A DNA stretch of 38,538 bases from an uncultured Clostridia bacterium (lineage in GTDB: Bacteria > Bacillota > Clostridia > Oscillospirales > Ruminococcaceae), in NCBI GenBank assembly GCA_946545645.1, contig CAMNNQ010000084.1:1-38538 (forward strand), read 5' to 3'. The notes beneath the pieces were generated by a model. That model searched no databases. It worked only from the letters and a program-made list of their open reading frames with translations, and had not been told where the DNA came from. Below are positions 15,990 to 24,449 of this stretch, piece after piece. Position numbers and translations under genes: made by a program. Every line of letters begins with the position of its first letter. The stretch's first letter is position 1.

Positions 15990-16469
15990 ATGGCCTATAT
16001 AGTCAGAGAGATATTGCATTCTGATGATGCTGCTGTGGAGCGGGTCATCCGCTCATGCCTGATCGAATTTGGCGGAGACCATGAAGGAACAGCCTGGGCA
16101 GACCCGATGCTGGGACGCTTTTCAGAAGTCTATGCTCAGGAAGGCAGCCGCTATTGGGTCGCCTGCGAGCAGGGAAGCGGAAAAGTCGTCGGCGGAGTCG
16201 GAATCGGCCCGTTGGATGAAGAAGGCCTGTGCGAGCTGCAGAAAATGTATCTCCTGCCCGAGGCCAGAGGACAGGGCCTGGCCGGCATCCTTATGGAGCT
16301 GGCGCTTTCCTTTGCCAAGAACCATTATAAAAGGATATATCTTGAGACCTTGCCGAATATGACAGCCGCACAGCACCTCTATGAACGCTTCGGATTTGAC
16401 CGAATCTCCGAGCCTGCCGCAGCTACCGGGCATTTCGCCTGCGATGTAAGATATATCCGCGATCTTTGA
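15990..16469 (+). CDS. GNAT-family N-acetyltransferase
   Basis: 159 residues, starting 7 bases after the preceding stop, with GGGGGT upstream. The acetyl-CoA pyrophosphate loop is seen as LLPEARGQGLAG (88-99, Q/RxxGxG/A type) between a beta strand and helix, and the C-terminal part has the LETLPNMTAAQHLYERFGF pattern common in this family. The substrate cannot be inferred. Tight spacing places it in the metallo-hydrolase operon. Confidence 0.92.
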   Translation: MAYIVREILHSDDAAVERVIRSCLIEFGGDHEGTAWADPMLGRFSEVYAQEGSRYWVACEQGSGKVVGGVGIGPLDEEGLCELQKMYLLPEARGQGLAGILMELALSFAKNHYKRIYLETLPNMTAAQHLYERFGFDRISEPAAATGHFACDVRYIRDL

Positions 16470-16491
16470 TATCCCGAAAGGAGAACACAGA

Positions 16492-17430
16492 ATGAAAAAG
16501 CTCAATTGCACAGCGATCAACAAAAGAGTACAGAAGAACGCTGCCTCATTTATAAGGCGCTGCGAGGAGGATTACAGGCTCCAGATCGAGACCGTTGCCG
16601 ATTCTATAGCCGAAAGCCGCGCAGCGAGACCGATAATCCTGCTGGCTGGGCCTTCAGGCTCCGGCAAGACCACAACTGCTCTCCGCCTTGAAGAATACCT
16701 CGACAACGCCGGACTTGAGACCCATACTATCTCTATGGATAATTATTTCCTTACTCTTGACGAGAATAGCGCCGAGCGCACCGAGGACGGTTCCATAGAC
16801 TTTGAGTCTCCTTCCAGACTGGATATAGAGCTGCTGAGCGAGCATATGTATAAGCTCTCGCGCTGCGAGCCTATCGATATCCCTACCTTCGATTTCGCCC
16901 ACCAGTGCCGCGGTACCGAGACTAAGCGCCTTGTGCGCAAGCCTGATGAAATGGTCATTTTTGAGGGTATTCATGCCCTTAACCCCGCTGTTACGGGCGA
17001 CCATTCCGAGATAGCGAACCATATCTATGTCAGTGTCAGAACAAGGTTGGAGACCAAGGATGAACGTCTCCTGCACCCCTCGCATCTGAGACTTATGCGC
17101 CGGATAATCCGCGATAAGCTCTTCCGGGGGAGAGACTGCATAGGCACTATGGAGATGTTTGCCTCTGTCGAAAGGGGAGAAGATAAATACATAATGCCCT
17201 ACAAGCGCTTCTCGCAGTATTCGATAAACACCTTTATGCCTTATGAGCCTTCGATCTATAAGAACTATCTCCTCGACGACCTCAGACACGCCCTGGAGAT
17301 CGGCTATGAATTCCCTGACCTCGCACTGATGACTGAGATACTCGAATATCTCGAACCGGTCTCAATAGACGATGTCCCTGAGACTTCGCTGGTCCGGGAA
17401 TTTGTAGGCGGAAGCAGATTCGATTACTGA
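16492..17430 (+). CDS. Uridine kinase-like P-loop nucleoside kinase
   Basis: 312 residues; ATG with AAAGGAG. The P-loop GPSGSGKT lies at 53-60, followed by SMDNYF, which matches the uridine kinase/phosphoribulokinase family substrate segment, and a Walker B-like strand ending FEGIHALNP. About 45 residues precede the kinase fold and could be the remnant of the TGS/ThrRS-like N-terminal part found in longer clostridial nucleoside kinases; here it is short and helical. The expected reaction is phosphorylation of uridine or cytidine, but other small substrates are possible. Last gene of the operon; a long GC hairpin follows. Confidence 0.85.
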   Translation: MKKLNCTAINKRVQKNAASFIRRCEEDYRLQIETVADSIAESRAARPIILLAGPSGSGKTTTALRLEEYLDNAGLETHTISMDNYFLTLDENSAERTEDGSIDFESPSRLDIELLSEHMYKLSRCEPIDIPTFDFAHQCRGTETKRLVRKPDEMVIFEGIHALNPAVTGDHSEIANHIYVSVRTRLETKDERLLHPSHLRLMRRIIRDKLFRGRDCIGTMEMFASVERGEDKYIMPYKRFSQYSINTFMPYEPSIYKNYLLDDLRHALEIGYEFPDLALMTEILEYLEPVSIDDVPETSLVREFVGGSRFDY

Positions 17431-17507
17431 CCTGTCCTCCGGCTCAGGCTACAGCTCCCGCTTTCAGAACAGCAGACAGGCTGCGTTCTTCAGCAGATCA
17501 AACTGTC

Positions 17508-17545
17508 AGCAGCATATCTCCCGGCCTTTCGGGAGATATGCTGCT
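17508..17545 (+). terminator. Terminator-like hairpin after the uridine kinase gene
   Basis: A perfect 16-bp stem AGCAGCATATCTCCCG (17508-17523) with CGGGAGATATGCTGCT (17530-17545) and a 6-nt loop. The T-tract is poor (TTGCTG), so it may act as a transcript-end stabiliser as much as a terminator. Confidence 0.7.
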
Positions 17546-17599
17546 TTGCTGTGCGGCAGGGAAAAATTGTGCCTAAATTGAAAATTTTTCTTTTCCGAC

Positions 17600-17628
17600 T
17601 TGATTTTTGCAGGCGTTTATTATATAAT
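17600..17628 (+). promoter_or_regulatory. Promoter of pgk
   Basis: TTGATT (17600-17605) and TATAAT (17623-17628) with a 17-bp spacer; the leader to the ATG at 17725 is about 90 nt and has two hairpins. Confidence 0.78.
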
Positions 17629-17724
17629 AGAAACGGTGGGTCGTTAAAACTTTAACGGAACGGCTCGCAGGTCAGTTATCTATTCGGGTCTCCCGAAAAT
17701 TTATAATGAGAGGATGTCACAATT

Positions 17725-18939
17725 ATGGCAGGTTTGAACAAAGTCTCGGTCGATGACATTAACGTTAAGGGCAAGAAGGTGCTCGTAAGAGTAGACTTCA
17801 ACGTTCCGCTCAAGGACGGAGTTATCACTAACGATAACCGTATCACAGCGGCTCTGCCTACTATCAATAAGCTGGTCGCTGACGGCGGCAAAGTAGTTCT
17901 TTGCTCCCATCTCGGCAAGCCCAAGAACGGCCCTGAGGATAAATTCTCCCTCGCTCCCGCAGCCGCCAGGCTCGCTGAGCTCGTAAAGTGCAAGGTAACA
18001 TTCGCTAAGGACGATAATGTTGTAGGCGAGAATGCAAAGAAGGCTGTTGCTGAAATGGCAGAGGGCGAGATCGTAGTTCTCGAGAATACACGTTTCCGCG
18101 GCAACGAGGAGACCAAGAACGGCGAAGAGTTCGCTAAGGAACTGGCTGATCTCGTTGACGATCAGGTATTCGTAATGGATGCTTTCGGTTCTGCTCACAG
18201 AGCTCATGCTTCTACAGCCGGCGTTACCAAGTTCGTTAAGGAGACCGCTGTCGGCTATCTTATGCAGAAGGAGATCAACTTCCTCGGCAACGCTGTTGAG
18301 AATCCTGTTCGTCCCTTCGTTGCTATCCTGGGCGGTGCTAAGGTAGCTGATAAGCTCAATGTTATCAACAACCTTATCGAGAAGTGTGACACTCTCATCA
18401 TCGGCGGCGGTATGGCTTACACCTTCCTGAAGGCTCAGGGTAAGGAAGTCGGCACATCGCTGGTAGATAACGAGAAGATCGACTACTGCAAGGATATGAT
18501 CGAGAAAGCTGCCAAGGCCGGCAAGAAGCTGCTCCTGCCTGTTGATACTACTATCGCTGCTTCATTCCCTGATCCTATCGACGCTCCTATCGACGTTGAG
18601 GTAGTTGAAACTATCCCTGCTGACAAAATGGGACTTGATATCGGAACAAAGACCGCAGAGCTCTATGCTGAGGCAGTAAAGAGCGCTAAGACCGTTGTTT
18701 GGAACGGGCCTATGGGCGTGTTTGAGAACCCTGTTCTCGCTAAGGGCACTATCGCAGTTGCCAAGAGCCTTGCCGAGACTGATGCTACAACGATCATCGG
18801 CGGCGGCGACAGCGCGGCTGCTGTTATCCAGCTTGGCTTTGCTGATAAGATGAGCCATATCTCCACAGGCGGCGGCGCATCTCTCGAGTATCTCGAGGGC
18901 AAGGTGCTCCCTGGCATCGACGTTATCGCCGATAAGTAA
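17725..18939 (+). CDS. pgk: Phosphoglycerate kinase
   Basis: 404 residues. It transfers phosphate from 1,3-bisphosphoglycerate to ADP, the first ATP-yielding step of glycolysis. VRVDFNVPL near the N-terminus binds the 3-phosphoglycerate, GGGMAYTFL lies mid-protein, WNGPMGVFE in the nucleotide domain and the GGGDSAAA loop near the C-terminus. Length is about normal. Codon use is strongly biased (AAG, CTC, ATC, GTT), as expected of a highly expressed gene. AGAGGA lies about 10 bases before the ATG. It leads a cluster containing tpiA and gpmI; a hairpin-terminator just after it would let pgk be made in excess of the downstream genes. Confidence 0.97.
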   Translation: MAGLNKVSVDDINVKGKKVLVRVDFNVPLKDGVITNDNRITAALPTINKLVADGGKVVLCSHLGKPKNGPEDKFSLAPAAARLAELVKCKVTFAKDDNVVGENAKKAVAEMAEGEIVVLENTRFRGNEETKNGEEFAKELADLVDDQVFVMDAFGSAHRAHASTAGVTKFVKETAVGYLMQKEINFLGNAVENPVRPFVAILGGAKVADKLNVINNLIEKCDTLIIGGGMAYTFLKAQGKEVGTSLVDNEKIDYCKDMIEKAAKAGKKLLLPVDTTIAASFPDPIDAPIDVEVVETIPADKMGLDIGTKTAELYAEAVKSAKTVVWNGPMGVFENPVLAKGTIAVAKSLAETDATTIIGGGDSAAAVIQLGFADKMSHISTGGGASLEYLEGKVLPGIDVIADK

Positions 18940-18976
18940 TAGGGACATTTCAGCCCCTTGGAGAAGTTATCCTTCG

Positions 18977-19005
18977 GGGCAGACTTTAAACGGTCTGCCC
19001 TGATA
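18977..19005 (+). terminator. Moderate terminator after pgk
   Basis: GGGCAGAC (18977-18984), 8-nt loop, GTCTGCCC (18993-19000), then TGATATTTTT. Partial read-through into the next genes is likely, since no separate promoter was found before them. Confidence 0.65.
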
Positions 19006-19022
19006 TTTTTGGAGAGATCTTA

Positions 19023-19619
19023 ATGTTTACTCAATTACCGCTCCGCCTCTTTGCCGACAGCGATGAAGGCATCAAGCTGGGAGAGAAGGGCCTCTTTGAA
19101 GGCAGCGCCTGGATTTTCGGGATCATACTTGCCGTCGTAGGGTTGACGCTGATCGTACTTGGTATCAAGGTCGGCAAGGGCTACCGCTTCTTTCCGGAGG
19201 AGACAGGCCCAAAGCTGATCGAAGACGAGCTCCCGGAGGCAAATGCCGAGATAATCGAGCGCCGTTCAACGGAAGTCCCCGATTACAGCCCTAAAGGTGA
19301 GGGCAAGATAGTGTTCAAGGAAATGCTTATTCGCTTCACCGCAGAGGGCCAGAGCTTTGAGGAGTGGATCAACGATTCCGGGGAGTATACTGATACCGTC
19401 CCCGTGAAGTATAACCCTAACAACCCGCAGGAGTTCCATATCTCTGAGGGGGACGACGATTTTGAGGGCATTCCCGATGAGAACGGCGACCTCTCAGGCA
19501 ACGAAGACAACTCTGAGGAGCCCGATCAAAATACCGGCAGGGCTTCTTCCCTGACACTGATGGGCATCGGCCTTATACTCCTCGGCATCGGGCTGTTCAT
19601 ATTCATCGACGCGATATGA
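19023..19619 (+). CDS. Two-TM membrane protein with DUF3592-like domain
   Basis: 198 residues; GGAGAG precedes the ATG. A membrane helix at about 30-49 and another at about 175-196 flank a loop of roughly 125 residues. The loop contains PVKYNPNNPQEFHI (127-140), typical of DUF3592-type domains, and a very acidic segment (about 141-170). By topology the loop is probably outside. Function unknown. It lies between pgk and tpiA in the same direction, an unusual place for an envelope protein. Confidence 0.78.
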   Translation: MFTQLPLRLFADSDEGIKLGEKGLFEGSAWIFGIILAVVGLTLIVLGIKVGKGYRFFPEETGPKLIEDELPEANAEIIERRSTEVPDYSPKGEGKIVFKEMLIRFTAEGQSFEEWINDSGEYTDTVPVKYNPNNPQEFHISEGDDDFEGIPDENGDLSGNEDNSEEPDQNTGRASSLTLMGIGLILLGIGLFIFIDAI

Positions 19620-19650
19620 CAGGTGATCTTGAACTATATGGAGGAGAAAC

Positions 19651-20115
19651 ATGAAGAGAGTATTTCTGCTTTTGATTGCCATAGCTCTTCTACTGTGCGG
19701 CTGTTCAGATACCGAGGAGTTAAAGCTCTCCACTCTGACGGAGAGCGACTTTACGGAAGAACTTAACGGCAGGCTGGGAGATTTTGACCCGATACGAGGA
19801 AGATTTACCGTTGTATTTGACCTCAGAGACAATATCTTTTACTATATCGAAGAAACTCATAAGCAGCTGGAAGTCAAGCTGGACGGGGAGTGGTACAAAA
19901 TACCGGAGGTCGAGCCGGGTTATCACGCCGCAGCTTTTCAGGTGCTCGGAGGAAAAAGCCAGACTTATGAGCAGTATTTTGAGCAGTATGATTATCTGTT
20001 CAGGACCGGAGATTACCGGCTCATCATTTTCGGAGACAAAGCACCGCTCTATAAGGATCAGGAAAACGAATACGGCAGCTTTAAGAGCTGTGCTGAATTT
20101 CATCTAACGATCTGA
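19651..20115 (+). CDS. Small lipoprotein with Ig-like fold
   Basis: 154 residues; ATG with GGAGGAG upstream. The signal peptide ends LLCGC with lipidated Cys18. The mature part is beta-rich, with VKLDGEWYKIPE and, near the end, a YLFRTGDYRLII segment; this arrangement resembles the small bacterial Ig-like domains found in clostridial lipoproteins. Substrate or partner unknown. It follows the DUF3592-like membrane protein by 31 bp and precedes tpiA by 25 bp, so both envelope genes are likely cotranscribed with glycolytic genes. Confidence 0.8.
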   Translation: MKRVFLLLIAIALLLCGCSDTEELKLSTLTESDFTEELNGRLGDFDPIRGRFTVVFDLRDNIFYYIEETHKQLEVKLDGEWYKIPEVEPGYHAAAFQVLGGKSQTYEQYFEQYDYLFRTGDYRLIIFGDKAPLYKDQENEYGSFKSCAEFHLTI

Positions 20116-20140
20116 GAAATAATGTAAAGGAGTAATCACA

Positions 20141-20917
20141 ATGAAAAAAAGCGTAAGAAAGGCAATTATTGCCGGAAACTGGAAAATGAACAAAACAAGA
20201 CCTGAAGCAAAGGAACTGCTGGAGGCTATCAAGCCCCTGGTAGCCAACGCTGAGGGCAAGGTAGAGGTCATCGCCTGTGTTCCTTTTACCAACCTGGAGA
20301 CCGCTGTTGCAGCTACAGCAGGCAGCAATGTCAAGGTCGGCGCAGAGAACGTACACTTCGAGAAGAGCGGCGCTTTCACCGGCGAGATCTCCGCTGATAT
20401 GCTGGTAGAGGTAGGCGTTGAGTACGTCATTATCGGGCACAGCGAGAGAAGACAGTATTTCGGCGAGACAGACGAGACAGTAAACAAGAGGACAAAGGCT
20501 GCTCTTGCTGCCGGCCTTAAGCCTATCGTGTGCGTAGGCGAGCTGCTCTGGGAGCGCGAGTGCAATATCACCGAAGAAGTTATCGCCCGTCAGATCAAGC
20601 TGGATCTCTGGGATGTTTCCGCAGAGGATGTCAAGAAGGTAGTTATCGCTTATGAGCCTGTATGGGCTATCGGCACAGGTAAGACCGCTACCGCTGACCA
20701 GGCTGAAGAGGTCTGCGCATTCATCCGTGCTCAGCTTGCAAAGAAGTATGACGAAGCTACCGCTCAGGCTGTAACGATCCAGTACGGCGGCTCTATGAAC
20801 GCCGGAAATGCCGCAGAGCTGCTCTCCAAGGAGAACGTAGACGGCGGCCTTATCGGCGGCGCATCCCTGAAGGCTAATGACTTCAACGTTATTGTTCAGG
20901 CTGCCGTAAACGGCTGA
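20141..20917 (+). CDS. tpiA: Triosephosphate isomerase
   Basis: 258 residues. It interconverts dihydroxyacetone phosphate and glyceraldehyde 3-phosphate. The catalytic residues are all visible: Asn13 and Lys15 in AGNWKMN, His100 in IIGHSERR and Glu172 in AYEPVWAIGTGKT (phosphate-loop lid follows). YGGSMNAGNA and GGLIGGASL near the C-terminus form the phosphate-binding loops. AAAGGAG lies before the ATG. Codon bias is high, like pgk. It is followed 57 bp later by gpmI in the same operon. Confidence 0.97.
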   Translation: MKKSVRKAIIAGNWKMNKTRPEAKELLEAIKPLVANAEGKVEVIACVPFTNLETAVAATAGSNVKVGAENVHFEKSGAFTGEISADMLVEVGVEYVIIGHSERRQYFGETDETVNKRTKAALAAGLKPIVCVGELLWERECNITEEVIARQIKLDLWDVSAEDVKKVVIAYEPVWAIGTGKTATADQAEEVCAFIRAQLAKKYDEATAQAVTIQYGGSMNAGNAAELLSKENVDGGLIGGASLKANDFNVIVQAAVNG

Positions 20918-20974
20918 TCAGCGCACTGCTTTTGTAATGAATGCGGCGAGCCGCATAATAGAAAGGAAATATTT

Positions 20975-22561
20975 ATGGCAAAGAAGAAAACTGTTGTACT
21001 GGTAGTTATGGACGGCGTCGGCTTCTCCGTAACAGGTCTCGGAGACGCTGTTACAGAGGCTAATACCCCGACACTGGATATGCTGCTGAAAAACTATCCT
21101 AACACCTCGCTCAAAGCTCACGGCGATGCTGTCGGGCTCCCTTCTGACGACGATATGGGCAATTCCGAGGTCGGGCATAATGCTCTCGGGTGCGGCCAGA
21201 TCTATTCTCAGGGCGCCAAGCTGGTAAATGAGTCTATCGAAAGCGGAAAAATGTTCGCTTCCGATACCTGGAAGCAGCTCATCGAGAATGTTAAGGTAAA
21301 AGGTACTACTCTCCATTTTCTGGGGCTCCTCTCCGACGGAAACGTTCATTCAAACATCCACCATCTTGAGAAGATGCTGGCAAAGGCCAAGGATGAGGGC
21401 GTAAAGAAGGTGCGCTGCCATATCCTGCTGGACGGCAGAGATGTTCCCGCTACCTCCGCTCCTATCTATATCAAGGAACTGGAGGATTGTATCGCTGCTC
21501 TCAACGATGCTTCCTTTGACGCACAGATCGCTTCCGGCGGCGGGCGTATGAAGATAACTATGGACAGATATCAGGCAGACTGGGGTATGGTAGAGCGCGG
21601 CTGGAATACCCATGTTCACGGCACAGCCAGACAGTTCCCCGATGCCCAGACCGCAGTTGATACTCTCCGCAACGAGACAGGCGCTATCGACCAGGATCTT
21701 CCCGAGTTCGTTATCGCTAAGGACGGCAAGCCCGTGGGTAAGGTCGAGGACGGCGACAGCGTTATCCTCTTCAACTTCCGCGGCGACAGAGCTATCGAGA
21801 TCTCTATGGCCTTCGACGGCGGCGAGGAGTTCAAGCATTTCGACAGAGGCGTTATCCCGGACGTTATCTATGCCGGTATGCTGGAGTATGACGGAGACCT
21901 CAAGATACCCAAGAAGTATCTTGTTAACCCGCCGGAGATCAAGAACACTCTCTCCGAGCTGCTGGTCAAGAACGGCCTTTCTTCCTACGCTGTATCCGAG
22001 ACCCAGAAGTATGGACACGTTACATATTTCTGGAACGGAAACCGCTCTGAGCGTTTCGACGATAAACTGGAAGTATGGAAGGAGATCCCCTCCGACCGAG
22101 TATCCTTTGACGAGCGCCCCTGGATGAAGTCTGCCGAGATAACCGACGATATGATCCAGGCTATCCGCTCCGGCAAGTATGATTTCATCCGCTGCAATTA
22201 TCCAAACGGCGATATGGTAGGCCACACAGGTAATATGGATGCCACCATTACCGGCGTCGAGGCTGTTGACCTCGGCCTTGCAAGACTTATCAAGGTCTGC
22301 GACGAGTGCAACTGCACTCTGCTGGTAACTGCCGACCACGGCAACGCAGACGAGATGCTGGAAAAGAACAAGAAGGGCGAGATCCAGGTGCGTACCGCAC
22401 ACTCCCTCAACCGTGTTCCTTTCATCATCTGGGATAAGGAGACCCGTCACGAGATCATCGATGCTGACAGCAAGAAGTACGGCCTCGCAAATGTTGCTCC
22501 GACCGTAGCCAAGCTCCTCGGTATCACTGCTCCCGATTGCTGGGAAGACAGCATGATCTGA
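20975..22561 (+). CDS. gpmI: 2,3-bisphosphoglycerate-independent phosphoglycerate mutase
   Basis: 528 residues, slightly longer than usual. It converts 3-phosphoglycerate to 2-phosphoglycerate using a phosphoserine intermediate and two manganese ions. MDGVG (12-16, Asp13 metal ligand), the phospho-accepting Ser64 in GNSEVGHN, HILLDGRDVPATSA, GGGRMKITMDRY, NFRGDRA and the metal-binding TADHGNADE near the C-terminus are all present. The ATG at 20975 has GAAAGGAAA upstream. It is the last gene of the glycolytic cluster and is followed by the terminator at 22583-22623. Confidence 0.97.
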   Translation: MAKKKTVVLVVMDGVGFSVTGLGDAVTEANTPTLDMLLKNYPNTSLKAHGDAVGLPSDDDMGNSEVGHNALGCGQIYSQGAKLVNESIESGKMFASDTWKQLIENVKVKGTTLHFLGLLSDGNVHSNIHHLEKMLAKAKDEGVKKVRCHILLDGRDVPATSAPIYIKELEDCIAALNDASFDAQIASGGGRMKITMDRYQADWGMVERGWNTHVHGTARQFPDAQTAVDTLRNETGAIDQDLPEFVIAKDGKPVGKVEDGDSVILFNFRGDRAIEISMAFDGGEEFKHFDRGVIPDVIYAGMLEYDGDLKIPKKYLVNPPEIKNTLSELLVKNGLSSYAVSETQKYGHVTYFWNGNRSERFDDKLEVWKEIPSDRVSFDERPWMKSAEITDDMIQAIRSGKYDFIRCNYPNGDMVGHTGNMDATITGVEAVDLGLARLIKVCDECNCTLLVTADHGNADEMLEKNKKGEIQVRTAHSLNRVPFIIWDKETRHEIIDADSKKYGLANVAPTVAKLLGITAPDCWEDSMI

Positions 22562-22582
22562 GCCTTGTATCCTTGAATTCAG

Positions 22583-22628
22583 ACCGTATATCCAAAACCC
22601 GAATTCGGGTGAGGATATACGGTTTTTT
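22583..22628 (+). terminator. Terminator after gpmI, second copy of the ACCGTATATCC hairpin
   Basis: ACCGTATATCC (22583-22593) pairs with GGATATACGGT (22613-22623), running into six T. The 19-nt interior contains the palindrome ACCCGAATTCGGGT (22597-22610), which makes a second stem on top. The outer stem is the same as at 3816-3862, the interior is different. Confidence 0.88.
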
Positions 22629-22659
22629 GTCTTGTGTCAAAAAATTAACAGCTTTGGCC

Positions 22660-22688
22660 TTTACATCACGCTGCTGATATGATATAAT
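22660..22688 (+). promoter_or_regulatory. Promoter of prfC
   Basis: TTTACA (22660-22665) and TATAAT (22683-22688) with a 17-bp spacer, about 35 bp before the start codon. Confidence 0.78.
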
Positions 22689-22722
22689 ATGTTTTGTTAT
22701 TTTATAAATCGGAGGAATAGAT

Positions 22723-24333
22723 ATGTCTGAGCTTGAAAAGGAGATAAAAAGGCGCCGCACCTTTGCCATAATCTCGCACCCCGATGCCGGTAAAACGACT
22801 CTTACCGAGAAATTCCTGCTTTACGGCGGAGCGATAGCACAGGCCGGAGCGGTAAAAGGGAAAAAGAACACCCGCCATGCCGTTTCAGACTGGATGGAGA
22901 TAGAAAAGCAGAGAGGTATCTCTGTAACATCGTCAGTAATGCAGTTCCAGTATGAGGGCTTCTGCATAAATATACTTGACACCCCCGGACATCAGGACTT
23001 CTCAGAGGATACCTACCGCACTCTTATGGCTGCCGATTCGGCTGTAATGGTCATTGATGCTTCAAAGGGTGTCGAGAATCAGACAAGAAAGCTCTTTAAG
23101 GTCTGCGCTATGAGGCATATCCCGATCTTTACATTTATAAACAAGATGGACAGAGAGTCCCGCAATCCTTTTGATCTCTGCGAGCAGATCGAGCAGGAGC
23201 TGGGGATCCCGACATATCCAATGAACTGGCCTATCGGCTGCGGCAAGGAGTTCAAAGGCGTTTATGACAGAACCAAGCGCCATATAATCTCTTTTACCAG
23301 TAACGATGAAATGGTTTTCGGAAAGCATAAGATCGCTGCATCGGAGGTCGAGCTAAGCGACCCGTCTCTCGATTCGCTCATCGGTGCCGATCTCCACGCT
23401 GCTCTCTCGGAAGATATCGAGCTGCTGGACGGCGCCTCTGAGGATTTTGACCTTGAGGCTGTCCGCGAGGGAAGGCTGTCGCCTGTGTTCTTCGGCTCGG
23501 CTCTTACGAATTTCGGCGTTGAACCCTTCCTGGAGAGCTTCCTGCAAATGACTCCTCCTCCCCTCGCAAGAAACTCCACCGCAGGAGTTATAGACCCCTT
23601 TGACCCGAATTTCTCGGCTTTTGTATTCAAGATCCAGGCCAATATGAATAAAGCTCACCGCGACCGTATTACCTTTATGCGGGTGTGCTCAGGCAAGTTC
23701 GATAAGGAAATGGATGTGCTGCACGTCCGCGGAAATAAGAAGATGCGTCTTTCGCAGCCTCAGCAGATAATGGCTCAGGAGCGCGAGATAATCGACGAGG
23801 CTTATGCCGGGGATATCATCGGTGTATTCGATCCGGGTATCTTTGCGATAGGCGATACTGTCTGCGCTCCGTCGAAAAAGTTTGAGTTTGAAGGAATACC
23901 GACCTTTGCTCCCGAGCATTTTGAGCGTGTTCGTCCCAAGGACACGATGAAGCGCAAGCAATTCGTCAAGGGCGCAGAGCAGATTGCTCAGGAGGGTGCT
24001 ATCCAGATCTTCCATGAGCCTAATACCGGTATGGAAGAAGTAATAGTCGGAGTTGTGGGAGTCCTGCAATTTGAAGTTTTCCAGTACCGTATGAAGAACG
24101 AATACAATGTTGATATCATAATCGAAGGTTTGCCTTATTCCCATATCCGCTGGATCTCCAAACTGCCTGTGGATGATGTCAAGAAACTGAAGCTGTCATC
24201 CGATACCAAGATAGTTCAGGATTTCCGCGATAATTATCTGCTGCTTTTCTCCAGCGAATGGAATATCCGCTGGGCTCTTGAGAAGAACGAGGGTCTTGAG
24301 CTGGCAGAGTTCAGCAGGGGAGAGCTTCAGTAA
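22723..24333 (+). CDS. prfC: Peptide chain release factor 3
   Basis: 536 residues. RF3 is a GTPase that removes RF1/RF2 from the ribosome after termination. The P-loop SHPDAGKT lies at 18-25; the switch region has QRGISVTSS, then the G3 motif LDTPGHQDFSE and the G4 motif INKMDRES. The TRHAVSDWMEIEKQRG segment and the later domain II/III sequences separate it from EF-G. ATG preceded by CGGAGGA. It is monocistronic, between its own promoter and a strong terminator. Confidence 0.95.
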   Translation: MSELEKEIKRRRTFAIISHPDAGKTTLTEKFLLYGGAIAQAGAVKGKKNTRHAVSDWMEIEKQRGISVTSSVMQFQYEGFCINILDTPGHQDFSEDTYRTLMAADSAVMVIDASKGVENQTRKLFKVCAMRHIPIFTFINKMDRESRNPFDLCEQIEQELGIPTYPMNWPIGCGKEFKGVYDRTKRHIISFTSNDEMVFGKHKIAASEVELSDPSLDSLIGADLHAALSEDIELLDGASEDFDLEAVREGRLSPVFFGSALTNFGVEPFLESFLQMTPPPLARNSTAGVIDPFDPNFSAFVFKIQANMNKAHRDRITFMRVCSGKFDKEMDVLHVRGNKKMRLSQPQQIMAQEREIIDEAYAGDIIGVFDPGIFAIGDTVCAPSKKFEFEGIPTFAPEHFERVRPKDTMKRKQFVKGAEQIAQEGAIQIFHEPNTGMEEVIVGVVGVLQFEVFQYRMKNEYNVDIIIEGLPYSHIRWISKLPVDDVKKLKLSSDTKIVQDFRDNYLLLFSSEWNIRWALEKNEGLELAEFSRGELQ

Positions 24334-24366
24334 AACCGCCTCCTGCAAATACAGGCTTGATAAGAC

Positions 24367-24400
24367 AAAGGGTATTCCCGCAGCGGGGAATACCCTTTTT
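24367..24400 (+). terminator. Intrinsic terminator after prfC
   Basis: Perfect 13-bp stem AAAGGGTATTCCC (24367-24379) with GGGAATACCCTTT (24386-24398), loop GCAGCG, T-run to 24400. Confidence 0.92.
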
Positions 24401-24409
24401 AAAATATTA

Positions 24410-24436
24410 AAGCCCCGCTGAGAAACAGCAGGGCTT
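24410..24436 (-). terminator. Terminator of the PheB-hom operon
   Basis: On the minus strand AAGCCCTGCTG, a 5-nt loop and CAGCGGGGCTT (one U-G pair) are followed by TAATATTTT. It sits 14 bp after the hom stop codon. Confidence 0.8.
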
Positions 24437-24449
24437 GTGGTTTATATCA

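Larger units (their letters stand above)
17431..17724 (+). promoter_or_regulatory. Intergenic region before pgk with structured leader
   Basis: This holds a small hairpin near 17465-17488, the terminator 17508-17545, the pgk promoter 17600-17628, and two leader hairpins: CGTTAAA/TTTAACG (17642-17657) and TTCGGG/CCCGAA (17683-17697). No gene seen. Confidence 0.55.
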
